Source: Euglena gracilis (lineage: Eukaryota; Euglenida; Euglenophyceae; Euglenales). Taken from it: a DNA stretch of 64,000 nt. Shown here one piece after another: positions 1 to 13,324 of this stretch (position 1 is the stretch's first letter; the number at the start of each line of letters is the position of its first letter). The notes under the pieces are model-generated. The model was given only the letters and a program-made list of their open reading frames with translations, was not told the origin of the DNA and ran no database searches. The stretch is taken from NCBI GenBank assembly GCA_039621445.1, contig CP154954.1:25060954-25124953 (forward strand), given 5' to 3'. A program made the position numbers and the translations under genes.

Positions 1-611
1 TGACCCGTTATACGGCCTGTATACGGGTTATGCCCACGATTTTTATATAGTTTCAAGGACATCAGACAGGTTGGTACGACGGGGCATTTTTCCACGTATC
101 CCGGGGGGGCAATTATTTGGGTTTTTGTTGAAAATCCTTGGGGAGGCTTTTATTCAGGGGGGGGGGGCTATTATTTGGGGGGGTTTGACGGGTGGATTTC
201 GCCGACATTTAACCCCCCTTGGACAAAATCCTAGCTGACTAGTCGACGGTCGTAAAGATGGTGTCTGGCTGGGTCAAATCACCCAGAAATGGTTTGAATA
301 GTGTCAAATGAGTGCTCTTCACCATATAAGCATCCAGAGGTAAAATTGCAGGGTCCGTGTGTGGGTCAGTGGGGCTCGGTGAGGCTCCAGAAGGGTAAAG
401 TACCACTGGCAGACAAGGGTGAAAATGAAAATCCCTTACAAATATTTTGCATTTTGAGGGGGCAGAATACTCCCCCCTGACCTGGGCCTCAATTCGGGCT
501 ATTTTCTGTGCAAATAACGTTGTGAAGTGGCCTCCTCGGGGGGGGGGGTGCCCCCGCACCCCCATCAAATAGCAAACTCCTGTTGTGCTGACAACCCTCT
601 TGGGGGGTCTG
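1..611. other. no gene seen; G-run rich flank
   Basis: No coding signal could be supported here. The stretch holds G-runs next to TTATTTGGG-like words, as in the inverted-repeat elements elsewhere in the window, and a TAGTCGAC word near 240 that recurs in the inverted repeats at 12-13.5 kb. Confidence 0.5.
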
Positions 612-1050
612 ACCCCCCCCCCAAAATAAGACCCCGGTCTTATTTTTGGGTCCGTTGCTGGAAACCTCCAGGGGGGGCCTTATTTTGGGGGGGGTCTTAT
701 TTTTGGATTTTTTCTTGACCGACCTGCTGGGCCCGAAAAAGCACCATTTTTCAGGTTCCCGCGAGTTCTAAATTTTTTCTTTTGGCGCTTCGCGCCATGT
801 GTAAATTGGTGTAATTTAACATTTACCCTGTTTTTTTTTCCACTTCAAAAATCTGAATTTTTTTGAAATTTCATCATTTTTGTGCATGAAATTGGGGTTT
901 TGGGTAATTTTTCATGGAAAAATTTCACCGTCCCCGGCGCTTCGCGCCGTCAAGGGGGGTCTTATTTATGGGGGGGTCTTATTTTTGGATTTTTGCTCAA
1001 TCGGACCAGGGGGGTCTTATTTTTTGGGGGGGTCTTATTTTTGGGGGGGG
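612..1050 (-). repeat. C-run/G-run inverted-repeat element, family 1
   Basis: The ends are CCCCAAAATAAGACC and its complement GGTCTTATTTTTGGG, each repeated twice. The interior has the conserved words GGCGCTTCGCGCC, a CATGTGTAAATTGGTG-like segment and ATTTCATCATTTTTGTG. The same interior occurs near 27.1, 35.9, 38.2, 41.5, 46.4 and 49.2 kb in both orientations. There is no ORF, so it looks like a nonautonomous, MITE-like repeat of about 440 bases. Confidence 0.75.
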
Positions 1051-1254
1051 TTTAGTCCTTGTTGTGGGTGATTTTGACTGGGTTGTGCTTGCCGCTATAT
1101 GGAAAATCTCACGGGCAGAGGTAAAATTTTGCTAAAAAGTGGCAAAAACGGATATTTTTATCCAAAACTATTGCAATATTCACCCCGTCTGGGGGAGGCG
1201 TTTTTCGGGGGTTTTATTTTTTGGGGGGGTTTACATTGTAAGGTAAATGCCATC

Positions 1255-1500
1255 AAGTAAAGATGCATCCCATGCCCTCATTCACAAGAAATGTGAAGCT
1301 CAAGCCAACACTGCAGCATATTCACGGTGCCCTGGGTTTAAGGACGAGAATCGACCAAACAAAGAATTCCGAGGGGAGCGGATCACACTTAAGGAGTCCA
1401 CCGCATCTTTCTGGTTTTGGATCTACAAGATTTATTTATTTGTGCGCAGAAACAAGAAATATTTTTGCTTATGCTTCCTCTTTTCCTTTTGTAAGTGGAG
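1255..1500 (+). CDS. possible exon, unrecognised
   Basis: A short non-repetitive stretch is open in two frames before the satellite. It ends at a plausible donor, TTTTGTAAGTGG, near 1490. One frame carries CPGFKDENRPNKEF, another LQHIHGALGLRTR. Neither could be matched to a family, and the reading frame cannot be chosen. Coding status rests only on openness and the donor. Confidence 0.2.
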
Positions 1501-1560
1501 CGTGACTTTGATGAATGACCAAAGCCGATGTCATTTTCAAAGCATCATGGATGGAATGTT

Positions 1561-3158
<1,598 letters not shown>

Positions 3159-3170
3159 CTCTGTTTTCAG

Positions 3171-3442
3171 AGGAAGCGGTGCCAGAGTTCAAAACGCCTT
3201 GTATTTTCGAATTGTTTGCTGAGAAGTGTTTACTGATCATCAAGAAGAGTTCACGAATCGAGGGCCACAAAACGACCAACGTCTCCATCAAGACTCTGAA
3301 GGTGGTGGCGGTGGACCCTGACAGAATTGAATTGACATATGATAGCAAATGCCGACTCTACCGGCTGGAAAATCGTACAGTGCGTGTCGGTCATCTTGCT
3401 TCATTTCTCAATGCTTGTTTGAGAAGGGTGTGGAAGGAATAA
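3171..3442 (+). CDS. terminal exon of an unidentified protein; possibly PH-like
   Basis: A canonical acceptor (CTCTGTTTTCAG) directly follows the satellite. The exon then reads about 90 residues, starting [19 protein letters not shown] and ending [12 protein letters not shown] before TAA. The stop lies inside GAATAAATT, so an AATAAA word overlaps the end of the gene. The alternating hydrophobic pattern ([21 protein letters not shown]) and the helical end ([16 protein letters not shown]) would suit a small beta-rich domain with a C-terminal helix, as in PH-like folds. This is an inference, not a match. A GTGGTG donor at 3302 could alternatively end the exon earlier. Upstream exons were not found. 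Confidence 0.55.
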
Positions 3443-4490
3443 ATTTAGTATGGAATTCATCCTGTTATTATTAACTCGTGTTGACCTATTTTTTTTCATT
3501 GTGGGAATGTTTGCATTTCCGCTTGAATTGTGGGTGTGTTGCCATACTTTTTGTTCTCATTCCCCCCTTTTTTTCTCAGCTTGGTGTCGCAGTAGTGTTG
3601 TCTGATCATCTAATAACCTTTTGCTTTTCCACATGATGGTTTCTGTGCGGTCTTTCTTCTCAAACCCCTTCCAGATGTATCCCCACTTATTATTTCAGAA
3701 AGTCAGCCGACCCCCCACCTTTATTTCAAACCCAAGCAAAGGACAGTGATGATTCCCTTTTTGTCCATGCCAACACCATTCATTTGCTTTGGCTTGAAGC
3801 TTCTTTTTTCCCAATGAAGTGGAAGAGCAGGGAGGCATGGAAGACTCTTTCTTATCATGCCTTGCAAATATCAAGGAGGCCTTCGGACGTCCTTTTCCTC
3901 TGCGTGTCAACTCTGCCGGTTTGGACTTTGCTCATTTGAAACGTGGATTGTTTCATTTTGGCACGTCCTTGCACATTGTAGTCATTCAAATGGAGTTGTA
4001 TGCACATCAGCCCTCAACGAAGCACCATGTCGAAGCACAGATCTTCTTTTCCCTTTGTGGTGATAGAAATAAAGGATATCATATATGTCTAAATGGCGGT
4101 TGGTTCCAGCCAAAAGCCATTCAAACTCACTGGGGGGAACTTCAAACTCAGCAGTGTGAAATGAACGTCCAACAGAAGATGCTTCGGATGGGTGCTTCGT
4201 CAGGTGCCCAAAGGCATTTGAGCCCTTCAAGCCCTGGATGTCTGGCTGGGCCCGTTTGGATACAGAACGGGGTATTTTTAAGTTGGCAGGCCCCCGACTG
4301 GCTGGCCATGGATCCCCGGGGTCTAAAGAAATCCGCTTAATCATATGAAATTTCCCAACCCAAACCCAACTTGGTGGTATATTTAAACCAAAGTTTTATT
4401 GCATCATTTTGCTCAGCCCAAGGGATGCGTTTCACGTTTTTTCCGCATTTTTTCCCGCATTTTTTTGCAAATTTCCAAGCTGGCTGTATT
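3443..4490. other. no confident gene
   Basis: Base composition is ordinary. One frame (3819-4340, plus) stays open for 173 codons but shows no recognisable domain or splice sites, so it is not called. Confidence 0.4.
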
Positions 4491-4497
4491 TTAGTCT

Positions 4498-4775
4498 GGT
4501 GCCGACCCCACCCCGGGGGGTGGTGCCTGCAGGCACTCCAAGGCACTCCCAATCCGACCCCCCCTCCGGGGGGGGAGGGTAGGGCACACGCCAAAAGTGC
4601 CCCAGCACAACCCCGGCGCCAAAGGCACCGGGGAACCAAAAATAGCCTATTTTCAAAGGAATGCGTCTGGGCACAGGCCCAAATCCGACCCCCCCCATGG
4701 GGGGGGTGTAGTGCCTGCCTGAGCAGGCACTCACAGGTACTCCGGACCCCCCCCTCCCCCCGGGGTTGGTAAAAA
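4498..4775. repeat. family 2 repeat with TGCCTGC...GCAGGCA palindromes
   Basis: This segment contains GCCGACCCCACCC, AATCCGACCCCCCC, a TGCCTGCCTGAGCAGGCA palindrome and the word GGCGCCAAAGGCACCGGGG. A clearly related copy lies at 14605-14890 and a diverged one near 19325-19640. It is non-coding and runs of C face runs of G. Confidence 0.7.
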
Positions 4776-5405
4776 ACAGCCTGTTTCCAAGTACGATTTT
4801 TGAGCATGTTTTTTGCATTTTTTTGCGCGTTTTTCATTTTTCTTTCCAGCACATTTCCTTTTTTTTTTTCCTTTTTGACGCATTTTTTTTCATGATTTGC
4901 CAAAATTTCGCAATGTCAATTTTTTTTTGCCATTCCCCCATTTTTTTGCATTTTTTTTGTATTTTTTGAGCTGACATTTTGCTCATAATTCAATACGTGA
5001 GCAATTCGATTTTCAGACTTTTGCACTTTCTGCCAGAATTTGCACATTTTTGCGCATTTTTTTCGAGGCTTGGCTGGCGCATTCCTGCCTCCCCTCATTT
5101 GCCACAGCAATCTTGAAAGTGTGCGCTGCGACTGTCGCACCCCCATTCAATTTCTTCTTGATTTTTTTTTGTTGTGTAGTTTTTTGTAAGTTTTTTTCAG
5201 TTTGTGTCGTTCTTCGCCATGTCAAAGAAGTTCTGTGCCGCATCCACCGCAACAAAATGCTCATATTTTTTTTTAGAATAATGAGAATGATTGTGCACAC
5301 TACATTACAAATGAAACATAACTTCCCCAGGCAGTCCCCTGATGCAGAAAACTGTCTGGGAGGTTGAAAAATGGAATTTCTGCACATCCCAGTCATTAAT
5401 GACAT

Positions 5406-5632
5406 TTGCACTTGCGGACACCTGAAGAATGGCAAAGCCATTCGTTGGGCAAAGCCCGATTCCAGTACCCTGCCCAGTCCGTCTTCATCAGGAAACAGTG
5501 GCAAGAGGATGGCCTTGGTTTGTTCTGTAACCCTATGCGGATGCTGGCACCCTTGATTTCCCACCAACCTGCCCTTCCCAATGACTTTCTTCGCATTGTG
5601 ATCTTCAAAACCTTCAGTAGGATCCGTGTCGA

Positions 5633-5640
<8 letters not shown>
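5406..5640 (+). CDS. possible exon, unrecognised
   Basis: A frame open before the GT microsatellite contains FQYPAQSVFIRKQWQEDG and ALPNDFLRIVIFKTFSRI, which look like natural protein. Other frames and the opposite strand are also open, and no splice boundary was pinned down. No family was recognised. Confidence 0.25.

Positions 5641-5672
<32 letters not shown>
5636..5672. repeat. (GT)n microsatellite
   Basis: About 18 uninterrupted GT units. Confidence 0.95.
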
Positions 5673-5673
<1 letters not shown>

Positions 5674-6340
5674 ACCCCCAAGGCAAGGGTGTATTCCAAA
5701 GGTGTATACTTTCACCCCAGCTCATTACCCCCCCCCCCCCAGGTTGCTGGGGCCAGTATCATCATCCCCCCCCCTTTAAGGGTTTGGCTTGGCTGCTCCC
5801 TTGGCCATTGGTGGCAACATGCCCCCCCCCCCCCAGGGCTGTGCGGAAATCCCTGAAACCCTATGGGCGGTGGTTGGGGAGTCGACCCCCCCCTCCCTGC
5901 TGGGTGGGGGGCGACCCCCCCCCCACCAGCACCAGGCCTTGTTATATTTTCTGGCGCCGATTTTTAGGTCACAATCTTCCTTCGGCGCCGAAGGAATTCT
6001 TGTGGGTTGTGTGGTGGGTGGGTGGGGGTCGACCCCCATTTTGCCAGAGGGCCTGATGGCGAGGTCGACTCCCCTCCCCAGACCTTCCCGTACATCCCTG
6101 CCCCCCCCCCCCAGTTTGACCACAGTGGTTTCCCCAATCGATCCCCCCCCCCCCGAACCAGCATTCCCCTCTTTGGCCGAGGGTAAAAGAACTGTCATTT
6201 GGGGGGGGGGAGGGTACGTCATGTTGGGGAGTGAATGTGGTGCATGACTTTTCAGCCCTGCCTTGTGCTGTCGTGGTGGGCCTGTGGCCAGTCCACACAA
6301 TCACCTGGTCACTGGCCGACCCCCCCCCCCCCCGAGGGTG
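5673..6340. other. C-run rich non-coding stretch
   Basis: More than ten C-runs of 8-12 bases are separated by ordinary sequence, with one palindromic GGCGCCGAAGG near 5990. No gene is supported. Confidence 0.5.
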
Positions 6341-6344
6341 GGTG

Positions 6345-6620
6345 ACTGGTTTTATCAGAGTGATTGACTGGTTTTTTTTTTGCCCCGGACCCCCTTCCCG
6401 GGGGGGGGGGGTCGGCAAAAAATCACTAAAGTGACCCGGGGCCGAAGGCACTGGAAAACTTTTTTTTGGCTTTTTTTTCACGTTTGTGGTCAAATTTCCT
6501 TTGGATTCCAGAGCGGCCGACCCCCCCAGGGGGGGAGTGACTGACTTGTCTTCCAAAAAAGTGACTTACTGGTTTTGGAAAGAGTTGAAGTGACCCCCCT
6601 CCTCCCGGGGGTCGGTAAAG
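6345..6620. repeat. family 4 repeat (GTGACTGACTGG type)
   Basis: Words GTGACTGGTTTT and GATTGACTGG on one side and GTGACTGACTTG and GTGACTTACTGG on the other flank a core with CCCCGGACCCCC facing GGGGGGTCGG. Related sequence lies at 16756-17010 and 43930-44010. Confidence 0.6.
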
Positions 6621-6987
6621 AACTGTATGGGCCAGCCTCTTTACTCAGTAATGGATCAAACTCTGTACATGGCCTGACTACCGTGGCTTCTGTGTCATTC
6701 ACGCAAACAAAAACGCCCCTCAACCATGCAAAAGCGTCGATTACTTTCATTTCTAAGAAAACCAGCAAACAATTTTAAACAAAAGAATATATGGTGTCTC
6801 CACTGTTCTCATTCATCTTTTTTTTTCATTCGCAGCCCAGAAACAAAAAGCCTGTTCCTCAATACAGCTCCTAAGGTTATTGGATGGGCAATTTTAATAT
6901 TTGGGCGGTCTGCAGCGAAATTGAAATCAATAAAACACCATTTCCAATAAAGGAAACACGCAAAATTTGAAGAAGAAGTATAAGAAA

Positions 6988-7092
6988 GTGGAGGCAGTGA
7001 TTTGGTCAAGGTGACCAATTTGGGCTATAAACTGGCCAAACATGGCCCCAAATCAACCAAATTGGTCATCTTGACCAAATCACTGCCTCCAC
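6988..7092. repeat. 34-bp near-perfect inverted repeat (hairpin)
   Basis: The left arm begins GTGGAGGCAGTGATTTGGTC at 6988. The right arm ends with its complement at 7092, with about 37 bases between the arms. There is one mismatch (AAGGTGACC against GGTCATCTT). Confidence 0.9.
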
Positions 7093-7487
7093 AGCCAGCG
7101 CTGACAGGGTGCGTCACCCACCCAGTATTGACCACCTCGCCCCCTTGCATGGGCTGTGGATAGTGACAAACAAAAGTCACAAATTGGAAAAGTTTACAAC
7201 TTGCTTCAGATTTGCACAAAGCCCTGTGGCAGTGGTGCTGTGCGGGGCAGGGCTGTGCTGGTGAACACACCATCACCACAGCCCATGGGCTAACATGGGC
7301 TTTGGGCTTGGGGTTGAGTACCACCCACAAAGTCAAGGGGGTATAAAAATGATTCGGCACACTGTGCAAATGCAACCACATATGCATATGCAAATACAAA
7401 TGCAAGTGCACATACAAATACAAACCTGGACACAAACACAAATGGAAATACAAATTGCAGACACAAATGCAATACACCACAAGTTCA

Positions 7488-9320
7488 GTACAGCACAGCA
7501 CAGCACAGTACAGTACGCACACAGCACAGTACAGTACAGTACAGTACAGTACAGTGCAGTGCAGTGCAGTGCAGTGCAGTGCAGTGCAGTGCAGTGCAGT
7601 GCAGTGCAGTGCAGTGCAGTGCAGTGCAGTGCAGTGCCGTGCCGTGCCGTGCCGTGCCGTGCCGTGCCGTGCCGTGCCGTGCCGTGCCGTGCCGTGCCGT
7701 GCCGTGCCGTGCCGTGCCGTGCCGTGCCGTGCAGTGCAGTGCAGTGCAGTGCAGTGCAGTGCAGTGCAGTGCAGTGCAGTGCAGCACAGGACAGCACAGC
7801 ACAGCACAGCACAGCACAGCACAGCACAGCACAGCACAGCACAGCACAGCACAGCACAGCACAGTACAGCACAGCACAGCACAGCACAGCACAGCACAGC
7901 ACAGCACAGCACAGCACAGCACAGCATAGTACAGCACAGCACAGTACAGCACAGCACAGCACAGTACAGTACAGTGCAGTACAGTGCAGTACAGTGCAGT
8001 ACAGTGCAGTGCAGTACAGTACAATACAGTACAGTACAGTGTACAGTACAGTACAGTGTACAGTACAGTGTACTGCGTACAGTACAGTGTACTGCGTACA
8101 GTACAGTGTACTGCGTACAGTACAGTGTACTGCGTACAGTACAGTGTACTGTGTACAGTACAGTGTACTGTGTACAGTACAGCGTACTGTGTACAGTACA
8201 GCGTACTGTGTACAGTACAGCGTACTGTGTACAGTACAGCGTACTGTGTACAGTACAGCGTACTGTGTACAGTACAGCGTACTGTGTACAGTACAGCGTA
8301 CTGTGTACAGTACAGCGTACTGTGTACAGTACAGCGTACTGTGTACAGTACAGCGTACTGTGTACAGTACAGCGTACTGTGTACAGTACAGCGTACTGTG
8401 TACAGTACAGCGTACTGTGTACGGTACAGCGTACTGTGTACGGTACAGCGTACTGTGTACGGTACAGCGTACTGTGTACGGTACAGCGTACTGTGTACGG
8501 TACAGTGTACTGTGTACGGTACAGTGTACTGTGTACGGTACAGTGTACTGTGTACGGTACAGTGTACTGTGTACGGTACAGTGTACTGTGTACGGTACAG
8601 TGTACTGTGTACGGTACAGTGTACTGTGTACGGTACAGTGTACTGTGTACGGTACAGTGTACTGTGTACGGTACAGTGTACAGTGTACGGTACAGTGTAC
8701 AGTGTACGGTACAGTGTACAGTGTACGGTACAGTGTACAGTGTACGGTACAGTGTACAGTGTACGGTACAGTGTACAGTGTACGGTACAGTGTACTGTGT
8801 ACGGTACAGTGTACTGTGTACGGTACAGTGTACTGTGTACGGTACAGTGTACAGTGTACGGTACAGTGTACAGTACAGTGTACAGTGTACAGTACAGTGT
8901 ACAGTGTACAGTGCAGTGTACAGTGTACAGTACAGTGTACAGTGTACAGTACAGTGTACAGTGTACAGTACAGTGTACAGTGTACAGTACAGTGTACAGT
9001 ACAGTGTACAGTACAGTACAGCACTGTGTACAGTACAGTACAGCACTGTGTACAGTACAGTACAGCACTGTGTACAGTACAGTACAGCACTGTGTACAGT
9101 ACAAAGTGCAGTACAGTACAGTACTGTGTCCAGCACAGTACAGTGCTGTGTACAGTACAATACAGTACTTTGTGCAGTACAATGCACTACAGTGCTGTGT
9201 ACAGTGCAGTACAGTGTTGTGTCCATTACAGTCAGTACAGTACAATACCGTGTACCGCACAGTACTGGATACAGCACAGTCAGGCTGGGGGTAAGGGTTA
9301 GGGTCAGTGCTGTGTACAGC
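7488..9320. repeat. pentamer satellite grading into a 19-bp satellite
   Basis: From about 7490 to 8040 the sequence is almost pure pentamers in homogeneous blocks: ACAGT, GCAGT, GCCGT, GCAGT, GCACA, ACAGT. From about 8040 a 19-bp unit takes over (TGTACAGTACAGCGTACTG and variants with GTACGGTACAG), rich in GTAC palindromes, before degrading near 9100-9320. Open frames across it are artefacts. Confidence 0.95.
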
Positions 9321-10319
9321 ACAGTACTGTGCTTCTGGACCATTTTGGCCAAGACCGCCAATTTTTTTGTCCCCAATTTTCTTGCCTCCAATTTTTTTTG
9401 GCACCAATCCCTCCCCTGTACGCTCGCTACGCTGCACCACACTACCAGTGCAGTTCAGGTTTCTTTTTCAGTCTGGAGCCCCCTGAGGGGGAGGGGTGGG
9501 TGGGTGGGTAGGTTTTGGGCTGGATCCCCCCCGGGGGATCCCAGGCCGGAGGGTTTGTGAAATTCTTCTAGTCCCCTCCAGCAAAAGTGCACTAATTCCC
9601 AAAACCACAATTTCCGCATTTTTTTCTGCAGTTTTCCCGCAATTTTTACGAAGCCTTCCGATATCGATTCCCTCCTACCTGAACTATGTTTCTCACAATA
9701 TAATGTACATACATAAGCCATATAATATACACTACAATAAATTTTGCAATTACAACTTCAATTACAATCATTATTACAATTGCAATTGCAATGAAGTACA
9801 ACACAATTGCAATAACAAAAACAAGCACGCGAGCACGCGAGCAAGCAAGCAAGCAAGCAACCAAACAAACAAACAAATGAATGGTGATGGAGGCAAGTCA
9901 TTCAATAAACAAGGATTTTGGGGGCATCTCCCTCCCTGTGTCAGACCACCCAAAGCCTTTTCTTTCTAGTGATGTCCTTGGTGTTTCTGCTCACACATGC
10001 ACACAGTCAAACCCATGCACATTTTTTCCCATGATAACTTGAGAACTCCCTAATACAATGTTTGAGCATCCTGGCGCATTTTCTGTGCCTCAAGAACCGT
10101 TGTCTTCTCACCCCCGCCGAAGGCTTTATCAGATCCGAAACCCTCGCCTTTGGTCTCTGCCCCCTCCCTCATTGGCTGGGAGGGTTCGACCCCTATGCTT
10201 TGCATTTAAGACGATCGACATCCAACCCCGAGCAAAAAAGACCGAAAAATAAATCAAACAAAAAACAAAAAAATAAACAAAACAAAAAATAAATAACAAA
10301 CAAAAAAATCCAACCCCAG
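9321..10319. other. no gene seen; A-rich simple sequence
   Basis: AATTGCAATTGC-like words occur near 9760-9810, AAGC and AAAC runs near 9840, and an A-rich AAACAAAAAAT stretch at 10250-10315. No exon is supported. Confidence 0.5.
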
Positions 10320-10550
10320 TCGCACTGAACGCAGTGGAGACACCCCACCGGGAGGCGAAGCCGGGCCCTGGCAGCCACGTGTCGCCCACCGGGGGCAGCT
10401 TCCGCAGCAACGTGAAGGTCCCGATCCCCGGCGGGTCGGGAGGCCGGCTGTCGCCGAAGGCCCCGCCCTCCCCCCAGCCGGGACGGGCGCCAGTCACCCC
10501 CAGCAACCGCCTTTCCCCGAAGTCCCCGCCTTCCGACCAGGGGGACACAG
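10320..10550 (+). CDS. Ser/Pro-rich disordered exon, likely of the zinc-finger/alpha-kinase gene
   Basis: After an acceptor-like CAACCCCAG the frame reads about 77 GC-rich codons of low complexity, with LSPKAPPSPQPGR and NRLSPKSPPSDQGD. It ends at ACAG|GTCTCT, in phase 1. Repeated S-P motifs with nearby basic residues would be proline-directed phosphorylation sites in a disordered linker (inference). It is on the same strand and upstream of the zinc-finger exons, but continuity of frame with them is not shown. The start could instead follow the CTG-plus-five rule inside GCACTGAACGC. Confidence 0.5.
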
Positions 10551-11615
10551 GTCTCTGGGCTTTGACATTGCATATGAACACCGCTCAAAAAAGAGCAGAA
10601 AAAGGTGGAATGACTGGGGGGGGGTGTTCGGGGTTCCTTTGACGCTGGGTGGATACCCAATAAAAATGGTAGATTTGTTTCCAATTCCAAAGTGCAAGTA
10701 TGACCCCTCGAGGGCGTTTTCGCTAGGTATTGCTGACTGCCCATTGACCGTTCATTTTTGGGATAATTCATGTGCAAAATTTTTGGGTAAAATCCTTTTG
10801 AAATAATTTCAGAAGTTTTTAAGTATTACCCTGTGCTGTCGTCCAGTTGGCTCAAGATGCTTATACATCCCAAAAATCATTTTGTATTTTATACATTTGG
10901 GTTGGATTCCTTTTTTCATTCCATGGCCCTGTGGATTTGCCCAACCTCCGTGGGACTGCTCTCAGGCATCTGCAGGTAAACACCATTTTCCATGCACAAA
11001 ATACAATTACCCCCTTCCCCCCAAATGAACATCCCCCCCTCCCCAGTAAAGTGCAATGTCAAACTACACCCCCGTCCCCCCCTGCCCAGACAAGTTAGCC
11101 TGGGATGAAGCTAGTGGGACAGGGTTATTCTGATGTTGGCCATGCGCCGAAGGTTGCTCAGATTAAGAACCCCTGGCACGCGGCCTAATTTTGGGTCCGA
11201 ATTTGTTTTAATTGTGGCTTACGCCCAAATGCAATTCCTGACAGGGTTGCATTTTGCATTACATGCAAAGCGTGTCTTTTTTTTGGTCGCTCTAAACAGA
11301 AATGGCTTTATTGTTTTGGCACAATTTATAAATTGGCCTGAACTTGACCAGTTCATATGTTACAAATGGAACATCACCAAAATTTCCCGGCCTTGTCCTG
11401 AATGGTTCTATCGACAGGCTTCACATGGCATCTCCACACTGCTGCCTCCACCCCCATGGGGACACCAACAGTGAGAAATGGGGGTGATTTGTATTTTGGG
11501 GAGAGATTTATAATCTGGAGGTTATTTTTTTTTTGCAGAGACTCATGAAAAGTTGCCAAGCGAAATCAGCGCCAAAAAGCATTTTTACTCCAGGCACACC
11601 CTTCATATTGTCGTT

Positions 11616-11676
<61 letters not shown>

Positions 11677-11780
11677 CTTTTTCTTTCACGTTGTTTTTTT
11701 TTGATTTCACAATGCTTCTCCGTTCCTTTTTTTGAGCTTGCGTGCGTCTGTGCGCGTGTGCCCGGGTGCGCGGGTGCACC
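10551..11780. other. probable intron sequence; small exons not excluded
   Basis: AT-rich and C-run sequence without a confident exon. A CTGCAG|GTAAAC donor near 10972 follows an open DLPNLRGTALRHLQ frame but has no clear partner. A CTTT microsatellite lies at 11620-11690. Confidence 0.4.
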
Positions 11781-11787
11781 TGCCTGC

Positions 11788-12020
11788 CTGCAAGGCCTGC
11801 ACCTTCGCCAACCCCCCGGACAAGGACGCCTGCACCATGTGCGCCACCAAGAAAGGCTCCTCTGGGCCACGTCGGGAGAGCCCCTCGCGGCCGCTCCCTT
11901 CCGCCCCGCCGCTCCCCGCCAGTTTGCCAGGGCCGGCGTCGAGGGGGGCTGAGCCACCCAATGGCAGTGAGCGAATGGAGGAGCTTTGGGCCCCTGGGAG
12001 TGCCCGAAATGAATCTAAAG
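11788..12020 (+). CDS. exon with RanBP2-type zinc finger 1
   Basis: The frame reads ACKACTFANPPDKDACTMC, an exact C-x2-C-x3-N-x6-C-x2-C RanBP2-type zinc finger. These fingers bind RNA, ubiquitin or Ran in known proteins. The usual Trp two residues before the first Cys is missing and would have to come from the preceding exon. The sequence GTGCACCTGCCTGC puts CTG five bases before 11788, which fits a nonconventional intron end. After the finger the frame is Ser/Pro/Arg rich and stays open to AAAG|GTGACC at 12020, though the exon could end earlier. It lies upstream of, and on the same strand as, the alpha-kinase exons. Confidence 0.7.
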
Positions 12021-12106
12021 GTGACCGCCACCTCAGGCACCGGGTGGTGCGCTGTTATTTGGACCTGTCTGATTTTTGTTGATGTTCTTCAGAGTGGCGC
12101 CCCGAC

Positions 12107-12290
12107 GTACAGTGGGGGGGGGTACTGGCTAGTCGACCGACTAGTCGGTCGACTAGTTCACCGACTACTAGTCGACCGACTAGTCGGTGGGGGGAACTGG
12201 CTAGTCGGTCGACTAGTCGACCGACTAGCCACTCTAATGTACCAAAAGGGGGGGGTCACCGACTTTTTAAGCCCCCCCCTCCAATACTGA
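12107..12290. repeat. left inverted repeat around the 77-bp minisatellite
   Basis: It carries repeated CTAGTCGACCGACTAG-like palindromes, then CACTCTAATGTACCAAAAGG and GGTCACCGACTTTTTAAG. The complement of the whole order is found at 13325-13555. Confidence 0.85.
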
Positions 12291-12354
12291 TTTGCCTTGT
12301 TTGGCCAAAAATTTCGTTGAACATATTTCAAACAGCGAAAAACGCACCATAAAC

Positions 12355-13262
12355 ATCCCTTTTGTTGCTCAACTGTCCCAGGGCCCCAAAATAACAAAAT
12401 CCCTTGTGTTGCCAAACCGTTTTGGAAGCCAATCCCTTTTGTTGCTCAATTGTCCCGGGGCCCCAAAATAACAAAATCCCTTGTGTTGCCGAACCGTTTT
12501 GGAAGCCAATCCCTTTTGTTGCTCAACTGTCCCAGGGCCCCAAAATAACAAAATCCCTTGTGTTGCCGAACCGTTTTGGAAGCCAATCCCTTTTGTTGCT
12601 TAATTGTTCCGGGGCCCCAAAATAACAAAATCCCTTGTGTTGCCAAACCCCTTTGGAAGCCAATCCCTTTTGTTGCTCAATTGTTCCGGGGCCCCAAAAT
12701 AACAAAATCCCTTGTGTTGCCGAACCGTTTTGGAAGCCAATCCCTTTTGTTGCTCAATTGTTCCGGGGCCCCAAAATAACAAAATCCCTTGTGTTGCCGA
12801 ACCGTTTTGGAAGCCAATTCCTTTTGTTGCTCAACTGTCCCAGGGCCCCAAAATAACAAAATCCCTTGTGTTGCCGAACCGTTTTGGAAGCCAATCCCTT
12901 TTGTTGCTCAACTGTTCCGGGGCCCCAAAATAACAAAATCCCTTGTGTTGCCGAACCGTTTTTGGAAGCCAATCCCTTTTGTTGCTCAACTGTTCCGGGG
13001 CCCCAAAATAACAAAATCCCTTGTGTTGCCGAACCGTTTTGGAAGCCAATCCCTTTTGTTGCTCAACTGTCCCAGGGCCCCAACATAACAAAATCCCTTG
13101 TGTTGCCGAACCGTTTTGGAAGCCAATCCCTTTTGTTGCTCAACTGTCCCAGGGCCCCAAAATAACAAAATCCCTTGTGTTGCCGAACCGTTTTGGAAGC
13201 CAATCCCTTTTGTTGCTCAACTGTCCCAGGGCCCCAAAATAACAAAATCCTTTGTGTTGACA
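12355..13262. repeat. 77-bp minisatellite, about 12 copies
   Basis: Each unit contains CCCTTTTGTTGCTCAA, GGGCCCCAAAATAACAAAA and GCCGAACCGTTTTGGAAGCC. The spacing is 77 bases with one 78-base unit. Copies differ by scattered point changes (CAACTGTCCCAGG against CAATTGTTCCGGG), which themselves recur in blocks. There is no coding role. Confidence 0.95.
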
Positions 13263-13324
13263 ACTTTGAAGGCTTTAGACGTGTTTTCTTTGAGATTCTA
13301 GTTCAAAGCAAGTCAAATCAATGT

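Noticed and set aside
3819-4340. 173-codon plus-strand open frame
   Set aside because: No domain, no splice or codon signal, and the opposite strand is also partly open.
7025-9560. 600-800 residue open frames on both strands
   Set aside because: They arise from the pentamer and 19-mer satellite; the residue repeats match the nucleotide period.
12369-13301. Series of 60-100 residue frames repeating the same peptide
   Set aside because: They are shadows of the 77-bp minisatellite and shift frame from unit to unit.
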